DNA of 64,000 nucleotides from Shinella zoogloeoides (GCF_033705735.1 NZ_CP131130.1:2421001-2485000), one strand, 5' to 3'. Shown: positions 39,794-48,568, counted from the stretch's first letter. Made by a program: numbers and translations. The notes: a model not told the origin generated them from the letters alone.

Positions 39794-41047
39794 TCAGTGC
39801 GCCACGGCCGCGGCCGCTGCCTCGTCGATGAGGCGGCCGGTACGGAAGCGGTCGAGCGTCAGGCCGGCCGCCAGCTTGTGCGGCTCGCCCTTGGCGATGA
39901 GATGGGCGAAGAGATGGGCCGAACCCGGTGTCGCCTTGAAGCCGCCGGTGCCCCAGCCGCAATTGACGAAGAGGTTCGGAACCGGCGTCACGCCCTGGAT
40001 CGCCGAGCGGTCCGGCGTGTTGTCGGTGATGCCGCCCCACTGGCGCATCATCTTGACGCGCCGGAACATCGGGAAGAGCTCGCAGATGGCATCCAGCGTA
40101 TGCGTGATGATCTGGAGGCCGCCGGTCTGGGAGTAGGAATTGTACTGGTCCGTGCCCGCGCCGATGACGAGCTCGCCCTTGTCCGACTGCGAGATATAGG
40201 CATGCACCGAGTTGGACATGACCACGCAGGGGAAGATCGGCTTCATCGGCTCGGAAACCAGCGCCTGCAGCGGCACGGAATGCAGCGGCAGCTTCACGTC
40301 GGCCATCGACAGGATGACCGAGTTGTGGCCGGAGGCCGAGACCGCGATCTTCTTGGCGCCGATGAAGCCCTTGGAGGTCTCCACGCCCGTCACCGCGCCG
40401 TCGGGCCCGCGGCGGATGCCCTTGACCTCGCAGTTCTGGATGACGTGCACGCCGCGGTCGGAAGCGGCGCGGGCATAGCCCCAGGCGACGGCGTCGTGGC
40501 GGGCCGTGCCGCCACGGCGCTGGAGAGCCGCGCCGTTGATCGGGTAGCGGGCCGTGGCGGAGATGTCGAGAACCGGCACGAAGTCCTTCGCCTGCTGCGG
40601 CGTCAGCCATTCGTTGTCGATGCCGTAGAGACGGTTGGCGTGGACGTGCCGCTGGAAGGACTGCTTGTCGTGGACATTGTGCGACAGCATCATGACGCCG
40701 CGCGGCGAGTACATGACATTGTAATTGAGATCCTGGCTGAGCCCTTCCCAGAGCTTCAGCGAGTGCTCGTAGATGTCCATGCTCTCGTCATAGAGATAGT
40801 TCGAGCGGATGATGGTCGTGTTGCGGCCGGTATTGCCGCCGCCGAGCCAGCCCTTCTCGATCACGGCGACATTGGTGATGCCGTGCTCCTTGGCGAGATA
40901 GTAGGCAGCGCCGAGGCCGTGGCCGCCGCCGCCGACGATGATCACGTCGTATTCCTTGCGCGGCTCGGGCGAGGTCCACTGTGCCTCCCATCCCTTATGG
41001 CCGCGCATCGCCTCGCGGGCGACGGCGAAAACCGAATATTTGCGCAT
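39794..41047 (-). CDS. soxB: Sarcosine oxidase beta subunit
   Basis: A 417-residue catalytic subunit with FAD. The dinucleotide-binding motif is at about 34-65 (YDVIIVGGGGHGLGAAYYLAKEHG). GGTARHDAVAWGYARAASDRG contains the His that carries covalent FMN in characterised heterotetrameric enzymes. The C-terminal block CGWGTGGFKATPGSAHLFAHLIA is typical. The ATG at 41047 follows GAGGACACGGG. It is the first gene of the sox operon and is divergent from rpsU, with 338 bases between them. Confidence 0.95.
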   Translation of the reverse strand: MRKYSVFAVAREAMRGHKGWEAQWTSPEPRKEYDVIIVGGGGHGLGAAYYLAKEHGITNVAVIEKGWLGGGNTGRNTTIIRSNYLYDESMDIYEHSLKLWEGLSQDLNYNVMYSPRGVMMLSHNVHDKQSFQRHVHANRLYGIDNEWLTPQQAKDFVPVLDISATARYPINGAALQRRGGTARHDAVAWGYARAASDRGVHVIQNCEVKGIRRGPDGAVTGVETSKGFIGAKKIAVSASGHNSVILSMADVKLPLHSVPLQALVSEPMKPIFPCVVMSNSVHAYISQSDKGELVIGAGTDQYNSYSQTGGLQIITHTLDAICELFPMFRRVKMMRQWGGITDNTPDRSAIQGVTPVPNLFVNCGWGTGGFKATPGSAHLFAHLIAKGEPHKLAAGLTLDRFRTGRLIDEAAAAAVAH

Positions 41048-41385
41048 CCCGTGTCCTCGATATCTCGCCGGCGGGGCCGGCTGTTTCCTGTCCCGATAGA
41101 AAGCAAATCCTGACGGCGGACGCCGTATCCTTTGCGACGCATTCGGGCGTAGCTTGTACCACATGCGACATGACCGCGGCGGCGGCCATGAGAGGTTTTT
41201 CCCGGCCTTTCGCGCAAAATCCCTAACAACGCGATGCGGGAGACTGGACTTCTGCCGAGCGTTCTGGTATCCGACGCCCCAATCGTCAGCCTTCTGGGCT
41301 GCGCGAACGTCACTCATTTGCCTGACGACCCCTCCCTGAACAGGGAATCGCCGGGTTAACAACGAACCAAAGGAACGGGATTCTC
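41048..41385. other. Divergent intergenic region, soxB / rpsU
   Basis: 338 bases without a supportable gene. It should hold the promoters of the sox operon and of rpsU. I see no recognisable riboswitch or clear -35/-10 pair. AAAGGAACGGG at 41370-41380 is the rpsU ribosome binding site. Confidence 0.4.
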
Positions 41386-41613
41386 GTGCAGGTACTTGTC
41401 CGCGACAACAACGTCGATCAGGCTCTCCGCGCTCTCAAGAAGAAGATGCAGCGCGAAGGCATTTTCCGTGAAATGAAGATGCGCGACTATTACGAAAAGC
41501 CGTCGCAGAAGCGTGCGCGTGAAAAGGCTGAAGCTGTTCGTCGCGTTCGCAAGCTGGCTCGCAAGCGCGCCCAGCGCGAAGGCCTCATCGGCGGCCGTCC
41601 TGGCGCCCGCTGA
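41386..41613 (+). CDS. rpsU: 30S ribosomal protein S21
   Basis: A 75-residue, very basic S21. It begins [25 protein letters not shown] and has the usual C-terminal Lys/Arg-rich tail ending GGRPGAR. The start is GTG at 41386. S21 contacts the 16S anti-Shine-Dalgarno region and aids initiation. Alphaproteobacterial S21 proteins carry this same extended tail compared with the gammaproteobacterial form. It has its own terminator. Confidence 0.96.
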   Translation: MQVLVRDNNVDQALRALKKKMQREGIFREMKMRDYYEKPSQKRAREKAEAVRRVRKLARKRAQREGLIGGRPGAR

Positions 41614-41648
41614 TCGGTCGTCTTTTCGACGTTTTCGGATGCAAGACC

Positions 41649-41683
41649 GGGCGGGGGCGAAGGGTTTCGCCGCCGCCTTTTTT
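41649..41683 (+). terminator. Intrinsic terminator after rpsU
   Basis: A GC-rich stem with arms GGCGG-GGCGAA and TTCGCC-GCCGCC is followed by TTTTTT (41678-41683). Confidence 0.8.
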
Positions 41684-41725
41684 GACGTGAGCGGAAGATA
41701 TTCACCATTGTGAAACCCTTCCCGT

Positions 41726-41767
41726 GCAATTCCCGGCATGCCCGCTGCGCACACTTGCCGGAATTGC
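41726..41767. repeat. RIME-like intergenic repeat, copy C (opposite orientation)
   Basis: GCAATTCC...GGAATTGC ends with an inner CCCGGCA/TGCCGG extension. The reverse complement, with core GTGTGCGCAGCGGGCA, aligns with copy A. It lies before the TPR lipoprotein gene, which argues against a start codon further upstream for that gene. Confidence 0.7.
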
Positions 41768-41837
41768 GTTTCAGGCCGTAGCGTATTCTTCGCGCATGAG
41801 GCGCGATGAAGCCGACTTTGAGGATTCGCACTTGGAC

Positions 41838-42734
41838 ATGGCTGCATCTACCGGGCTTTCGACCGATCGTCTCTCTTCCTCCTCGTCCGTTCGCATTCGC
41901 CGCCCGCTGATGGCCGCCATCGGCGCCGCCTCGCTCGCCCTCGTGCTTGCAGGCTGCCAGTCGACCGCCACCTCGACGGACGTGCTGAAAGTCGAGCGCG
42001 CGCAGGGCTCGCAGGAGAACATCTCGTCGCTCTCGGCCGTGATCGCCGCCAACCCGCAGGATCCGGAAGGCTATAACGTGCGCGGCTCGGCCTATGGCCG
42101 CGCCGGCCAGTACAGCCGCGCGCTCGACGACTTCAACCGCGCCATCGAGCTGAACCCGCGCTACTACCAGGCCTTCGCCAACCGCGCGCTCGTCCAGCGC
42201 AGCATGGGCCGGCAGGCGGAAGCGGCCGCCGACTACAACACGGCGCTCCAGCTCAACGCGAACTACGACGTCGCCTATATCGGCCGCGGCAATCTCTATC
42301 GCCAGGCCGGCCGGCTCGACGACGCCTTCCGCGACTTCAACCGCGCCATCCAGCTCGATACGACCGATCCGCGCGCCTATCACAATCGCGGCCTGATCTA
42401 TCAGGCCCGCCGCCAGCACGACAAAGCCATCGAGGACTTCTCCAAGGCCATCTCGCTCTCGCCGAACTCGGCCGAGCCCTATAACGGCCGCGGCATTTCC
42501 TACGCGGCGCTCGGCGACGACGACAACGCGTTCTCGGACTTCAACACGGCGATCAACCTCGACGGCAAGCTGGCCGAATCCTGGGCCAACCAGGCGCTCA
42601 TCTACGAGCGCCGCGGCGACATGGCCAAGGCCTCGCGCTCCTATTCGCAGGCGCTGCGCCTCGACCCGAACTACAAGCCGGCCAAGGACGGCCTCGCCCG
42701 CACCCGCGGCGCGGCCAATACCAAGCCCGCCTGA
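41838..42734 (+). CDS. TPR-repeat lipoprotein
   Basis: About 298 residues with an N-terminal extension, then RRPLMAAIGAASLALVLAGC, a lipoprotein signal with lipobox LAGC. The mature part is almost entirely tetratricopeptide repeats, about six to seven units with the typical A-Y-x-x-R-G...A-x-x-D-F-x-x-A-I-x-L pattern (RALDDFNRAIELNPRYY, KAIEDFSKAISLSPN). Proteins of this form are periplasmic, membrane-anchored scaffolds; no enzyme domain is present. The ATG at 41838 is chosen, but 41910, immediately before the hydrophobic core, is also possible; longer frames start inside the RIME-like repeat. Confidence 0.8.
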   Translation: MAASTGLSTDRLSSSSSVRIRRPLMAAIGAASLALVLAGCQSTATSTDVLKVERAQGSQENISSLSAVIAANPQDPEGYNVRGSAYGRAGQYSRALDDFNRAIELNPRYYQAFANRALVQRSMGRQAEAAADYNTALQLNANYDVAYIGRGNLYRQAGRLDDAFRDFNRAIQLDTTDPRAYHNRGLIYQARRQHDKAIEDFSKAISLSPNSAEPYNGRGISYAALGDDDNAFSDFNTAINLDGKLAESWANQALIYERRGDMAKASRSYSQALRLDPNYKPAKDGLARTRGAANTKPA

Positions 42735-42787
42735 CCGGCACGCGCGTCACCGCCTGACCGTCTCACCGCATTGACAGCACGCGGGCG

Positions 42788-43105
42788 CTACCGCGCCTGC
42801 GCCCCCACCTCGAAGGGCTCCGGCCGCAGGTCGGGGCAGAGCACCGTCACCTTCCGCGTTTCGCCGCGCGGAAGATGGGCGACCATGCCGCACATCCTCA
42901 CGCCGCCCTGCTCTATCCACACGCTCACGATCCCGCCGCGGCCTTCGGCCTTCAGCACCGCGTCCACATGATAGCCGTCCACGAAGGCAGCCTCGACGAC
43001 CTGCACGACATTCGACTCGCCCGCAGAACGCAGGACGAGGGACACGACCGGTAGGGCGGCGAGGACGAGGAGCAGAAGCTCCACTTTCAGTTCGGCGATT
43101 TTCAT
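42788..43105 (-). CDS. Small membrane-anchored protein of unknown function
   Basis: A 105-residue protein with a hydrophobic N terminus (LKVELLLLVLAALPVVSLVL, about 6-25) and a mostly beta-like C-terminal part with two Cys residues (VRMCGMV and VTVLCPDL) that could form a disulfide in the periplasm. I do not recognise a family. It is divergent from the recombinase gene, with the inverted repeat at 43118-43144 just upstream of its start. It converges with the TPR gene. Confidence 0.5.
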   Translation of the reverse strand: MKIAELKVELLLLVLAALPVVSLVLRSAGESNVVQVVEAAFVDGYHVDAVLKAEGRGGIVSVWIEQGGVRMCGMVAHLPRGETRKVTVLCPDLRPEPFEVGAQAR

Positions 43106-43117
43106 TGGGGCAACGAT

Positions 43118-43144
43118 AAGGAACGTTTTTGTTGATTGTTCCTT
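43118..43144. promoter_or_regulatory. Inverted repeat, possible operator or recombination site
   Basis: AAGGAAC (43118-43124) and GTTCCTT (43138-43144) form a perfect 7-bp inverted repeat with a 13-base spacer, in an AT-rich patch between the small membrane protein and the recombinase. AACGTT also recurs near 43237. It could be an operator or a crossover site for the adjacent serine recombinase; neither is proven. Confidence 0.35.
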
Positions 43145-43281
43145 TTCGCTGGCGCAAACTTGAATTCTACTTGTTTCCCACGCCATCAGCCGCCCAGTTT
43201 CACAAATATATCCCTGCAAATATCCCCGCTCAAAAACGTTCGTTTATGTTGAAAAAAGCAACATGAAACGGAAGGCAGCGC

Positions 43282-43857
43282 ATGGCGAAGAAGATCGGGT
43301 ATCTGAGGGTGAGCACGGTCGACCAGAATCCCGACCGGCAGATCGAAGGGCTGAGGGACCTTTGCGACGAGCTTCACGTCGAGACGCTTTCAGCGGTGAG
43401 TCGCCGCCGGCCGGTCTACGAGGCGGTCACCGCCGGCCTTGAGGCCGGCGACCTCCTCGTCATCTGGGACCTCGACCGCGCCTATCGCTCGGCACGGGAT
43501 GCGCTGGCCGAGCTGGACGCCCTCCAGCAGCGGGGCATCCATTTCCACATCGCCAAGCTCAGCATCGACACGACGACGCCGACCGGCCGTTTCCTCTACA
43601 CGGTCATGGGCGGGCTGGCGGAATTCGAGCGGCTGACCCTGTCGCAGCGCACCCGCGAGGGCCTTCTTGCGGCCCGCAAGCGCGGCTCCCGCCTCGGCCG
43701 ACCGCCCAAACTCGACGACCGGCAGCTCCGCCTCGCCCGCGAGCGCCTCAGCCACGGCGAAACCATCACCGCCCTCGCCCGCACCTTCGGCGTCGCCCCC
43801 TGGACGATGACCCGCGCCTTACGGCGGGGGGCGCTGGCGGGAAGCGCCAAACCGTGA
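43282..43857 (+). CDS. Small serine recombinase (resolvase/invertase family)
   Basis: A 191-residue resolvase-type protein. The catalytic domain (about 1-138) has the nucleophile Ser11 in GYLRVSTVDQNPDRQ, active-site Arg9, and the conserved WDLDRAYRSARDAL and TPTGRFLYTVMGGLAEFER blocks. A Hin-like helix-turn-helix ends the protein (LARTFGVAPWTMTRALRRG). Such enzymes cut and rejoin short inverted or direct sites in transposons, plasmids or invertible segments. No transposase, integron or obvious res site is adjacent, so it is an orphan in this window. An AT-rich 5' region precedes the ATG. Confidence 0.85.
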   Translation: MAKKIGYLRVSTVDQNPDRQIEGLRDLCDELHVETLSAVSRRRPVYEAVTAGLEAGDLLVIWDLDRAYRSARDALAELDALQQRGIHFHIAKLSIDTTTPTGRFLYTVMGGLAEFERLTLSQRTREGLLAARKRGSRLGRPPKLDDRQLRLARERLSHGETITALARTFGVAPWTMTRALRRGALAGSAKP

Positions 43858-43868
43858 ACGTGGTGTCG

Positions 43869-44049
43869 CCCCTCATCCCCCTGCCGGGACCTTCTCCCCG
43901 CAAGCGGGGAGAAGGCGGCAAGCGGCCAAGGTTTCCAGCCGCACGAACGGCGTGGCTTCCGGAAAGCGGGTTTCATTGCTTGGGGAAAACGGTGCCCCAT
44001 CCCCTTCTCCCCGCCTGCGGGGAGAAGGTCCCGGCAGGGGGATGAGGGG
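43869..44049. repeat. 181-bp perfect-ended inverted repeat between convergent genes
   Basis: The left arm, CCCCTCATCCCCCTGCCGGG followed by ACCTTCTCCCCGC (43869-43901), is the exact reverse complement of the right arm ending at 44049 (33 bases). Each arm also contains its own hairpin (CTTCTCCCCGC with GCGGGGAGAAG). The unit resembles the widespread rhizobial CTTCTCCCCG palindromic repeats. It sits between the recombinase stop and the pntB stop and could act as a two-way terminator. Confidence 0.85.
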
Positions 44050-44082
44050 CAAGGCCGCCGCGAAGAACGCGGCGGCGAGCGA

Positions 44083-45480
44083 TCAGTGGTTCATCGCCTT
44101 GACGATGTCCTCGGTCATCTTCTTGGCATCGCCCAGCAGCATCATCGTGCCGTCCTTGTAGAACAGCGTGTTGTCGATGCCGGCATAGCCGGAGCCGAGG
44201 GAGCGCTTGACGAAGAGGCAGGTCTTGGCCTTGTCGACGTCGAGGATCGGCATGCCGTAGATCGGCGAGGACTTGTCGTCGCGCGCCGCCGGGTTCGTCA
44301 CGTCGTTGGCGCCGATGACATAGGCGACATCGGCCTGCGCGAATTCCGAGTTGATGTCCTCCAGCTCGAACACCTCGTCATAGGGCACGTTCGCCTCGGC
44401 CAGCAGCACGTTCATATGGCCGGGCATGCGGCCCGCGACCGGGTGGATCGCGTATTTCACCTCGACGCCCTGCTCCTTGAGCTTGTCGGCAAGCTCGCGC
44501 AGCGCGTGCTGCGCCTGCGCCACCGCCATGCCGTAGCCCGGCACGATGATGACCTTGGAGGCGTTCGCCATCAGGAAGGCCGCGTCGTCGGCAGAACCCT
44601 GCTTGACCGTGCGCTGGACGCCGTCGTCCGCCGCTGCCGCCGTCTCGCCGCCGAAGCCGCCGAGGATGACGGAAATGAACGAGCGGTTCATGCCCTTGCA
44701 CATGATGTAGGAGAGGATCGCGCCCGAGGAGCCGACCAGCGCGCCGGTGATGATCAGCGCGAGGTTGCCGAGCGTGAAGCCGATGCCGGCCGCCGCCCAG
44801 CCCGAATAGGAGTTGAGCATGGAGACGACGACGGGCATGTCCGCCCCGCCGATGGGCACGATCAGCAGCACGCCGAGAGCCAGCGACAGGATGACGATCA
44901 GCCAGAAGTCGAAATGGCTTTCCGACAGCGTCAGCCCGACGATGAAGAAGACGATCGCCGCGAGCAGCACGATGTTGATGACATGCCTGTAGGGCAGCAT
45001 GATCGGCTTGCCGGACATGCGCCCGTCGAGCTTCAGGAAGGCGATGATCGAGCCGGTGAAGGTGATCGCACCGATGGCCGCGCCGAGCGCCATTTCGACG
45101 AGCGCCTGGCCATGGATTTCGCCGACCTGGCCGATGCCGAAGGACACCGGCGAATAGAGCGCGGCGGCGGCGACAAGCACGGCGGCAAGGCCGACGAGCG
45201 AGTGGAAGCCGGCGACGAGCTGCGGCATCGACGTCATCGGGATGGAGCGGGCGATATAGGCGCCGGCGCCCCCGCCGATGGCAAGGCCGAGCACGATGAG
45301 CACGAGGCCGCCGAAGGAGGGCGTCGCCAGCAGCAGCGTGGTGCCGATGGCGATGCCCATGCCGACCATGCCGAGCATGTTGCCGCGGCGGCTGGTCGTC
45401 GGATGCGACAGGCCGCGCAGCGCCATGATGAAGAGCACGCCGGAGACGAGATAGAGGAAGGCTGCGAAGTTTGCGTTCAT
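44083..45480 (-). CDS. pntB: NAD(P) transhydrogenase subunit beta
   Basis: A 465-residue PntB. The membrane part (about 1-260, around nine helices) is followed by the NADP(H)-binding domain III, with SKVIIVPGYGMAVAQAQHALREL, HPVAGRMPGHMNVLLAEA, YVIGANDVTNPAA and the C-terminal FKRSLGSGYAGIDN-like segment. The enzyme couples proton entry to hydride transfer from NADH to NADP+ in the inner membrane. The C-terminal end KMTEDIVKAMNH is usual. It is the last of three pnt genes, 10 bases after pntA part 2. Confidence 0.96.
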   Translation of the reverse strand: MNANFAAFLYLVSGVLFIMALRGLSHPTTSRRGNMLGMVGMGIAIGTTLLLATPSFGGLVLIVLGLAIGGGAGAYIARSIPMTSMPQLVAGFHSLVGLAAVLVAAAALYSPVSFGIGQVGEIHGQALVEMALGAAIGAITFTGSIIAFLKLDGRMSGKPIMLPYRHVINIVLLAAIVFFIVGLTLSESHFDFWLIVILSLALGVLLIVPIGGADMPVVVSMLNSYSGWAAAGIGFTLGNLALIITGALVGSSGAILSYIMCKGMNRSFISVILGGFGGETAAAADDGVQRTVKQGSADDAAFLMANASKVIIVPGYGMAVAQAQHALRELADKLKEQGVEVKYAIHPVAGRMPGHMNVLLAEANVPYDEVFELEDINSEFAQADVAYVIGANDVTNPAARDDKSSPIYGMPILDVDKAKTCLFVKRSLGSGYAGIDNTLFYKDGTMMLLGDAKKMTEDIVKAMNH

Positions 45481-45490
45481 CGGGCCGGCC

Positions 45491-45904
45491 TCACTTCTCT
45501 TTTTTCTTGTACATCGCCAGCATACGCTGGGTGACCAGGAAGCCGCCGAAGATGTTGACGGAGGCGAGGATCAGCGCGACGAAGCCGAAGCCGGTCGCAA
45601 CGCCCGAGAGCGAGATGCCGACGGCGAGCAGCGCGCCGACGACGATGACCGAGGAGATCGCATTGGTGACGGCCATCAGCGGCGTGTGCAGCGCCGGCGT
45701 CACCGACCAGACGACGTAGTAGCCGACGAAGATCGACAGCACGAAGATCGCAAGGCGGAAGACGAAGGGATCGATCGCCCCGCCCGAAACGCCGTGCGCC
45801 GCCGCTGCGGCCGCGTCCGGCACATATTCGGAGGCGGTGCGGACGGCCTCCACGGCGCGTTCGAGATCGGTCAGCGCCTTGTCGAGAAGTTCATTCGCCA
45901 TCAC
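45491..45904 (-). CDS. pntAB: NAD(P) transhydrogenase subunit alpha, part 2
   Basis: A 137-residue protein with about three to four membrane helices ([66 protein letters not shown]). This is the membrane portion of the alpha subunit, encoded separately in Rhodospirillales and Rhizobiales. It overlaps the end of pntAA by four bases (ATGA), indicating coupling. Confidence 0.94.
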   Translation of the reverse strand: MMANELLDKALTDLERAVEAVRTASEYVPDAAAAAAHGVSGGAIDPFVFRLAIFVLSIFVGYYVVWSVTPALHTPLMAVTNAISSVIVVGALLAVGISLSGVATGFGFVALILASVNIFGGFLVTQRMLAMYKKKEK

Positions 45905-47055
45905 TTGCCCTCCCCTTCATGAACGGCGCCGCCGAAATTCGGATGCACCACGGCCCCGCCATGGGTCAACATCGTCGCCTTGACGAGTTCGTCCTCGGCA
46001 TTGACCGACACCGTCTTCGTTTCCTTGTCGACCATGGTCTCGAGGAAGGTGAGGAGGTTCCTGGCGTAGAGCGCCGAGGCGGAGGCCGGAATGCGGCCCG
46101 GCACGTTGAGATAGCCGATGACCCTGACGCCCTCGACCTCGACGACCTTGCCGGCTTCCGAGCCCTCGATATTGCCGCCGCGCTCGACCGCGAGGTCGAC
46201 GGCGACGGAGCCGGTCTTCATGGCGGCCAGCATCTGGCGCGTCACGAGACGCGGCGCCGGCCGGCCGGGGATCAGCGCCGTCGTGATGACGATGTCCTGC
46301 TTGGCGATATGGTCGGCGACGAGCGCCGCCTGCTTCGCCTGGTATTCCTTCGACATTTCCTTGGCATAGCCGCCGGCGGTCTCGGCGGCCTTGAACTCGT
46401 CGTCCTCGACGGCGATGAACTTGGCGCCGAGCGAGGCGACCTGTTCCTTGGCGGCGGGGCGCACATCCGTCGCGGAGACGGCGGCGCCGAGGCGGCGGGC
46501 CGTGGCGATGGCCTGCAGGCCCGCGACGCCCGCGCCCATGACGAAGACCTTGGCGGCCGGCACGGTGCCGGCGGCGGTCATCATCATCGGCATGGCGCGG
46601 TCGAATTCATGGGCGGCGTCGATGACGGCCTGGTAGCCGGCAAGGTTCGCCTGCGAGGAGAGGATGTCCATCGACTGGGCGCGCGTGATGCGCGGCATCA
46701 GCTCCATGGCGAAGGCGGTGAGCCCGGCCCGCGCCATTTCGGCGATGGCGGCCTCGTTGCCGTAGGGATCCATGGTGGCGATGACGATGGCGCCGGGCTT
46801 GTAGCCGGCGATCTCCGAAGCGGTCGGCCGGCGCACCTTGAGCACGACATCGGCCGTCTTCGCCTCTTCCTTCCCGACGATGCGGGCACCGGCGGCTTCA
46901 TAATCGGCATCGAGGATACGGGAGGCGAGCCCCGCACCGGTCTCGACCATGACGTCGAGCCCCAAAGCCTTCATTTTCTTGACGGTATCAACGGAACCTG
47001 CAACACGGCCTTCGGCCGGATCGCTCTCCCGCGCAACAAAAACACACTGACTCAA
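45901..47055 (-). CDS. pntAA: NAD(P) transhydrogenase subunit alpha, part 1
   Basis: About 384 residues forming the soluble NAD(H)-binding domain I. The Rossmann motif [22 protein letters not shown] is near the middle, with the [26 protein letters not shown] loop after it. A TTG start at 47055 is proposed because GGGGGAGGA precedes it at correct spacing and the product then begins [12 protein letters not shown] like other family members (about 380 residues). An in-frame ATG at 47094 would add 13 atypical residues and has no ribosome binding site. The gene follows a small cox subunit gene. Confidence 0.92.
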   Translation of the reverse strand: MSQCVFVARESDPAEGRVAGSVDTVKKMKALGLDVMVETGAGLASRILDADYEAAGARIVGKEEAKTADVVLKVRRPTASEIAGYKPGAIVIATMDPYGNEAAIAEMARAGLTAFAMELMPRITRAQSMDILSSQANLAGYQAVIDAAHEFDRAMPMMMTAAGTVPAAKVFVMGAGVAGLQAIATARRLGAAVSATDVRPAAKEQVASLGAKFIAVEDDEFKAAETAGGYAKEMSKEYQAKQAALVADHIAKQDIVITTALIPGRPAPRLVTRQMLAAMKTGSVAVDLAVERGGNIEGSEAGKVVEVEGVRVIGYLNVPGRIPASASALYARNLLTFLETMVDKETKTVSVNAEDELVKATMLTHGGAVVHPNFGGAVHEGEGK

Positions 47056-47138
47056 ACCGTGGTCCTCCCCCCGAGACTGGCCGTGTTGGATCACGGCGCC
47101 GGATGGCGCCGCGGCAAACCGAAAATCCGGTTTTCAGA

Positions 47139-47363
47139 TCAACGCAGCAGGAAGTAGCCGACGACGTTGAGAACGATGAGAAGCACGAGCGCGCTGAAGA
47201 AGCCGGCGCTGGTGAAGAAGCCGGCGGCCATGGCGACCAGCAGCGCGACGCAGAACATCGTGCCGTACTTGGCGGCATGGACGAAGAGATTGTAGGTCTT
47301 CTCGTGCTCCGGATAGTCCATCGGCGCGCCGAGTTCGACCGGTCCGTTATGAAGTTCAGCCAT
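47139..47363 (-). CDS. aa3-type cytochrome c oxidase subunit IV
   Basis: A 74-residue protein of the bacterial aa3-type oxidase subunit IV family (PF07835). A short cytoplasmic start (MAELHNGPVELGAPMDYPEHEKTY) leads to two hydrophobic segments (about 28-46 and 52-72) ending VLNVVGYFLLR. The MDYPEHEKTYxxF phrase is the family hallmark. It lies just upstream of the pnt genes, as in other Rhizobiaceae as I recall. The main cox genes are not in this window. Confidence 0.88.
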   Translation of the reverse strand: MAELHNGPVELGAPMDYPEHEKTYNLFVHAAKYGTMFCVALLVAMAAGFFTSAGFFSALVLLIVLNVVGYFLLR

Positions 47364-47555
47364 TGTCACCTTCTCCTAAGCAGTCGCACCCGCCAGCCGG
47401 AAAGCTCCACCCGATGAGCGCCTAAAACAGGCCGGGCCCAGGACGGGCCGGCGATTCCCTCAAGCGCGAAAGCGCGCGTCTTTCTGGCCATACACAATGG
47501 ATCGGCAAAGCGCAACGGCAAGGCGCGGCCCCGCTTCGGCCCTGTATCGTTTCCG

Positions 47556-47589
47556 AAACAAAACGGGCCGGTTTCTTGCGAAACCGGCC
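47556..47589 (-). terminator. Intrinsic terminator after the FeeM-like gene (minus strand)
   Basis: GGCCGGTTTC/GAAACCGGCC (47566-47575/47580-47589) is a perfect 10-bp stem with a 4-base loop, followed on the minus strand by CGTTTTGTTT. Confidence 0.85.
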
Positions 47590-47614
47590 GCGTTGCGACA
47601 TCCGGACGCTGGGT

Positions 47615-48388
47615 TTAGCGCGCGTAGGCGTTGCCGGAAAGCTGGATCCGCCGGTGGGATTCGGCAAGGCGCGCCGTCGGGCGCACGGTGAGCGGGCTGA
47701 AGGGCATGTCCTCGCCGCGGGCAAAGAGCATGCGCCGCTCGAAGGGCTCCGACTGGAAGAACGGGAAGCGCGCATAGAGCGAGGAGCGCACGTCCTTGCA
47801 GCGGGTCGCCATCAGCATCAGGTCGATGATGAACTTGCCCTGCCGGCTCTTCGGCGAGGCGACGAAATCGCCGTCGAAGACGCGCCGGTAAAAAGCGGAA
47901 TGCGCCGGCTTGACCATCTGCAGCACGCGGTCGGCATCGAAATAATCCGCCGCCATGGTGGCGAGGCGCAGCGTCAGATACGGGATCGCCGGCATCTCGC
48001 TCCAGATTTCCGGATCCGCGGCAAGGCGGACCGGATCGATCAGCGACATGCCCGCATCGAGGAAGGCCTTGACCTCGTCGGGAAATACCTTGCCCGAGGA
48101 CGTGACACGGTGGTCCGGCGTGACGTGATGCAGGCGCACCGTCGAGATCAGCCGCTCGTCGTGATAGACGCCGAAGACATAGGCCTGACTGTCGAAATCG
48201 ACCTCGTCGATCAGCAGGTGGGAATCTTCCGCAAGGTGCATGACGCTGCCGGCCTTGTAGGCCTTGTAGCGGACCCGCGCGACGTCCTCCATGTCCTCAC
48301 TCGTCTCGACCCGGCGGTATTCCACCCTGTCGAGCAGCCCAAGAAGCTTTTCGGAAAAGCGATTGGTCGCCATTTCCCCGTTGGCCAT
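47615..48388 (-). CDS. Autoinducer-synthase-like N-acyltransferase (FeeM type)
   Basis: About 257 residues with the GNAT-related fold shared by LuxI-type acyl-homoserine-lactone synthases and FeeM N-acyl amino acid synthases. Visible features are YRRVETSEDMEDVARVRYKAY (LuxI-like N terminus), the conserved acidic block EVDFDSQAYVFGVYHDERLISTVRLH, IPYLTLRLATMAADYFDADRVL, and FYRRVF. The classical LuxI R-x-x-x-F-x-x-R-W pattern is not intact, which favours a FeeM-like acyl-amino-acid synthase over a true AHL synthase. No luxR-like gene is adjacent. The start could be 48388, 48373 or further upstream to 48514; 48388 avoids the AT-rich promoter. A terminator follows at 47556-47589. Confidence 0.7.
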   Translation of the reverse strand: MANGEMATNRFSEKLLGLLDRVEYRRVETSEDMEDVARVRYKAYKAGSVMHLAEDSHLLIDEVDFDSQAYVFGVYHDERLISTVRLHHVTPDHRVTSSGKVFPDEVKAFLDAGMSLIDPVRLAADPEIWSEMPAIPYLTLRLATMAADYFDADRVLQMVKPAHSAFYRRVFDGDFVASPKSRQGKFIIDLMLMATRCKDVRSSLYARFPFFQSEPFERRMLFARGEDMPFSPLTVRPTARLAESHRRIQLSGNAYAR

Positions 48389-48475
48389 TTCCGTATCCCC
48401 GATCGAAAAAGCCGACCGCACTTTGCCGCCGACTCCATAATCATGGATATAGGACAATTTGTGTAAAATACTATT

Positions 48476-48500
48476 CATTAACCTTACCATATGGTTAATG
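48476..48500. promoter_or_regulatory. Palindromic operator candidate before the FeeM-like gene
   Basis: CATTAACC (48476-48483) and GGTTAATG (48493-48500) form a perfect 8-bp inverted repeat with a 9-base spacer. The middle contains a second palindrome, ACCATATGGT. It lies in a strongly AT-rich stretch about 90-110 bases upstream of the likely start. A regulator-binding site is inferred. Confidence 0.5.
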
Positions 48501-48568
48501 CTAAATTTGAACAAACTGATAAATACGCTGGAATTAGAACTTAGCGAAATGACAGGGATGCGGAAAAA

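Noticed and set aside
47615..48388. A standard acyl-homoserine-lactone synthase (luxI).
   Set aside because: The conserved LuxI Arg-Phe-Trp pattern is not intact and there is no luxR partner; a FeeM-like synthase fits better.
48389..48514. A longer N terminus for the FeeM-like protein.
   Set aside because: It would code through the AT-rich promoter and palindrome, with poor codon use and no ribosome binding site; it is kept only as an alternative.
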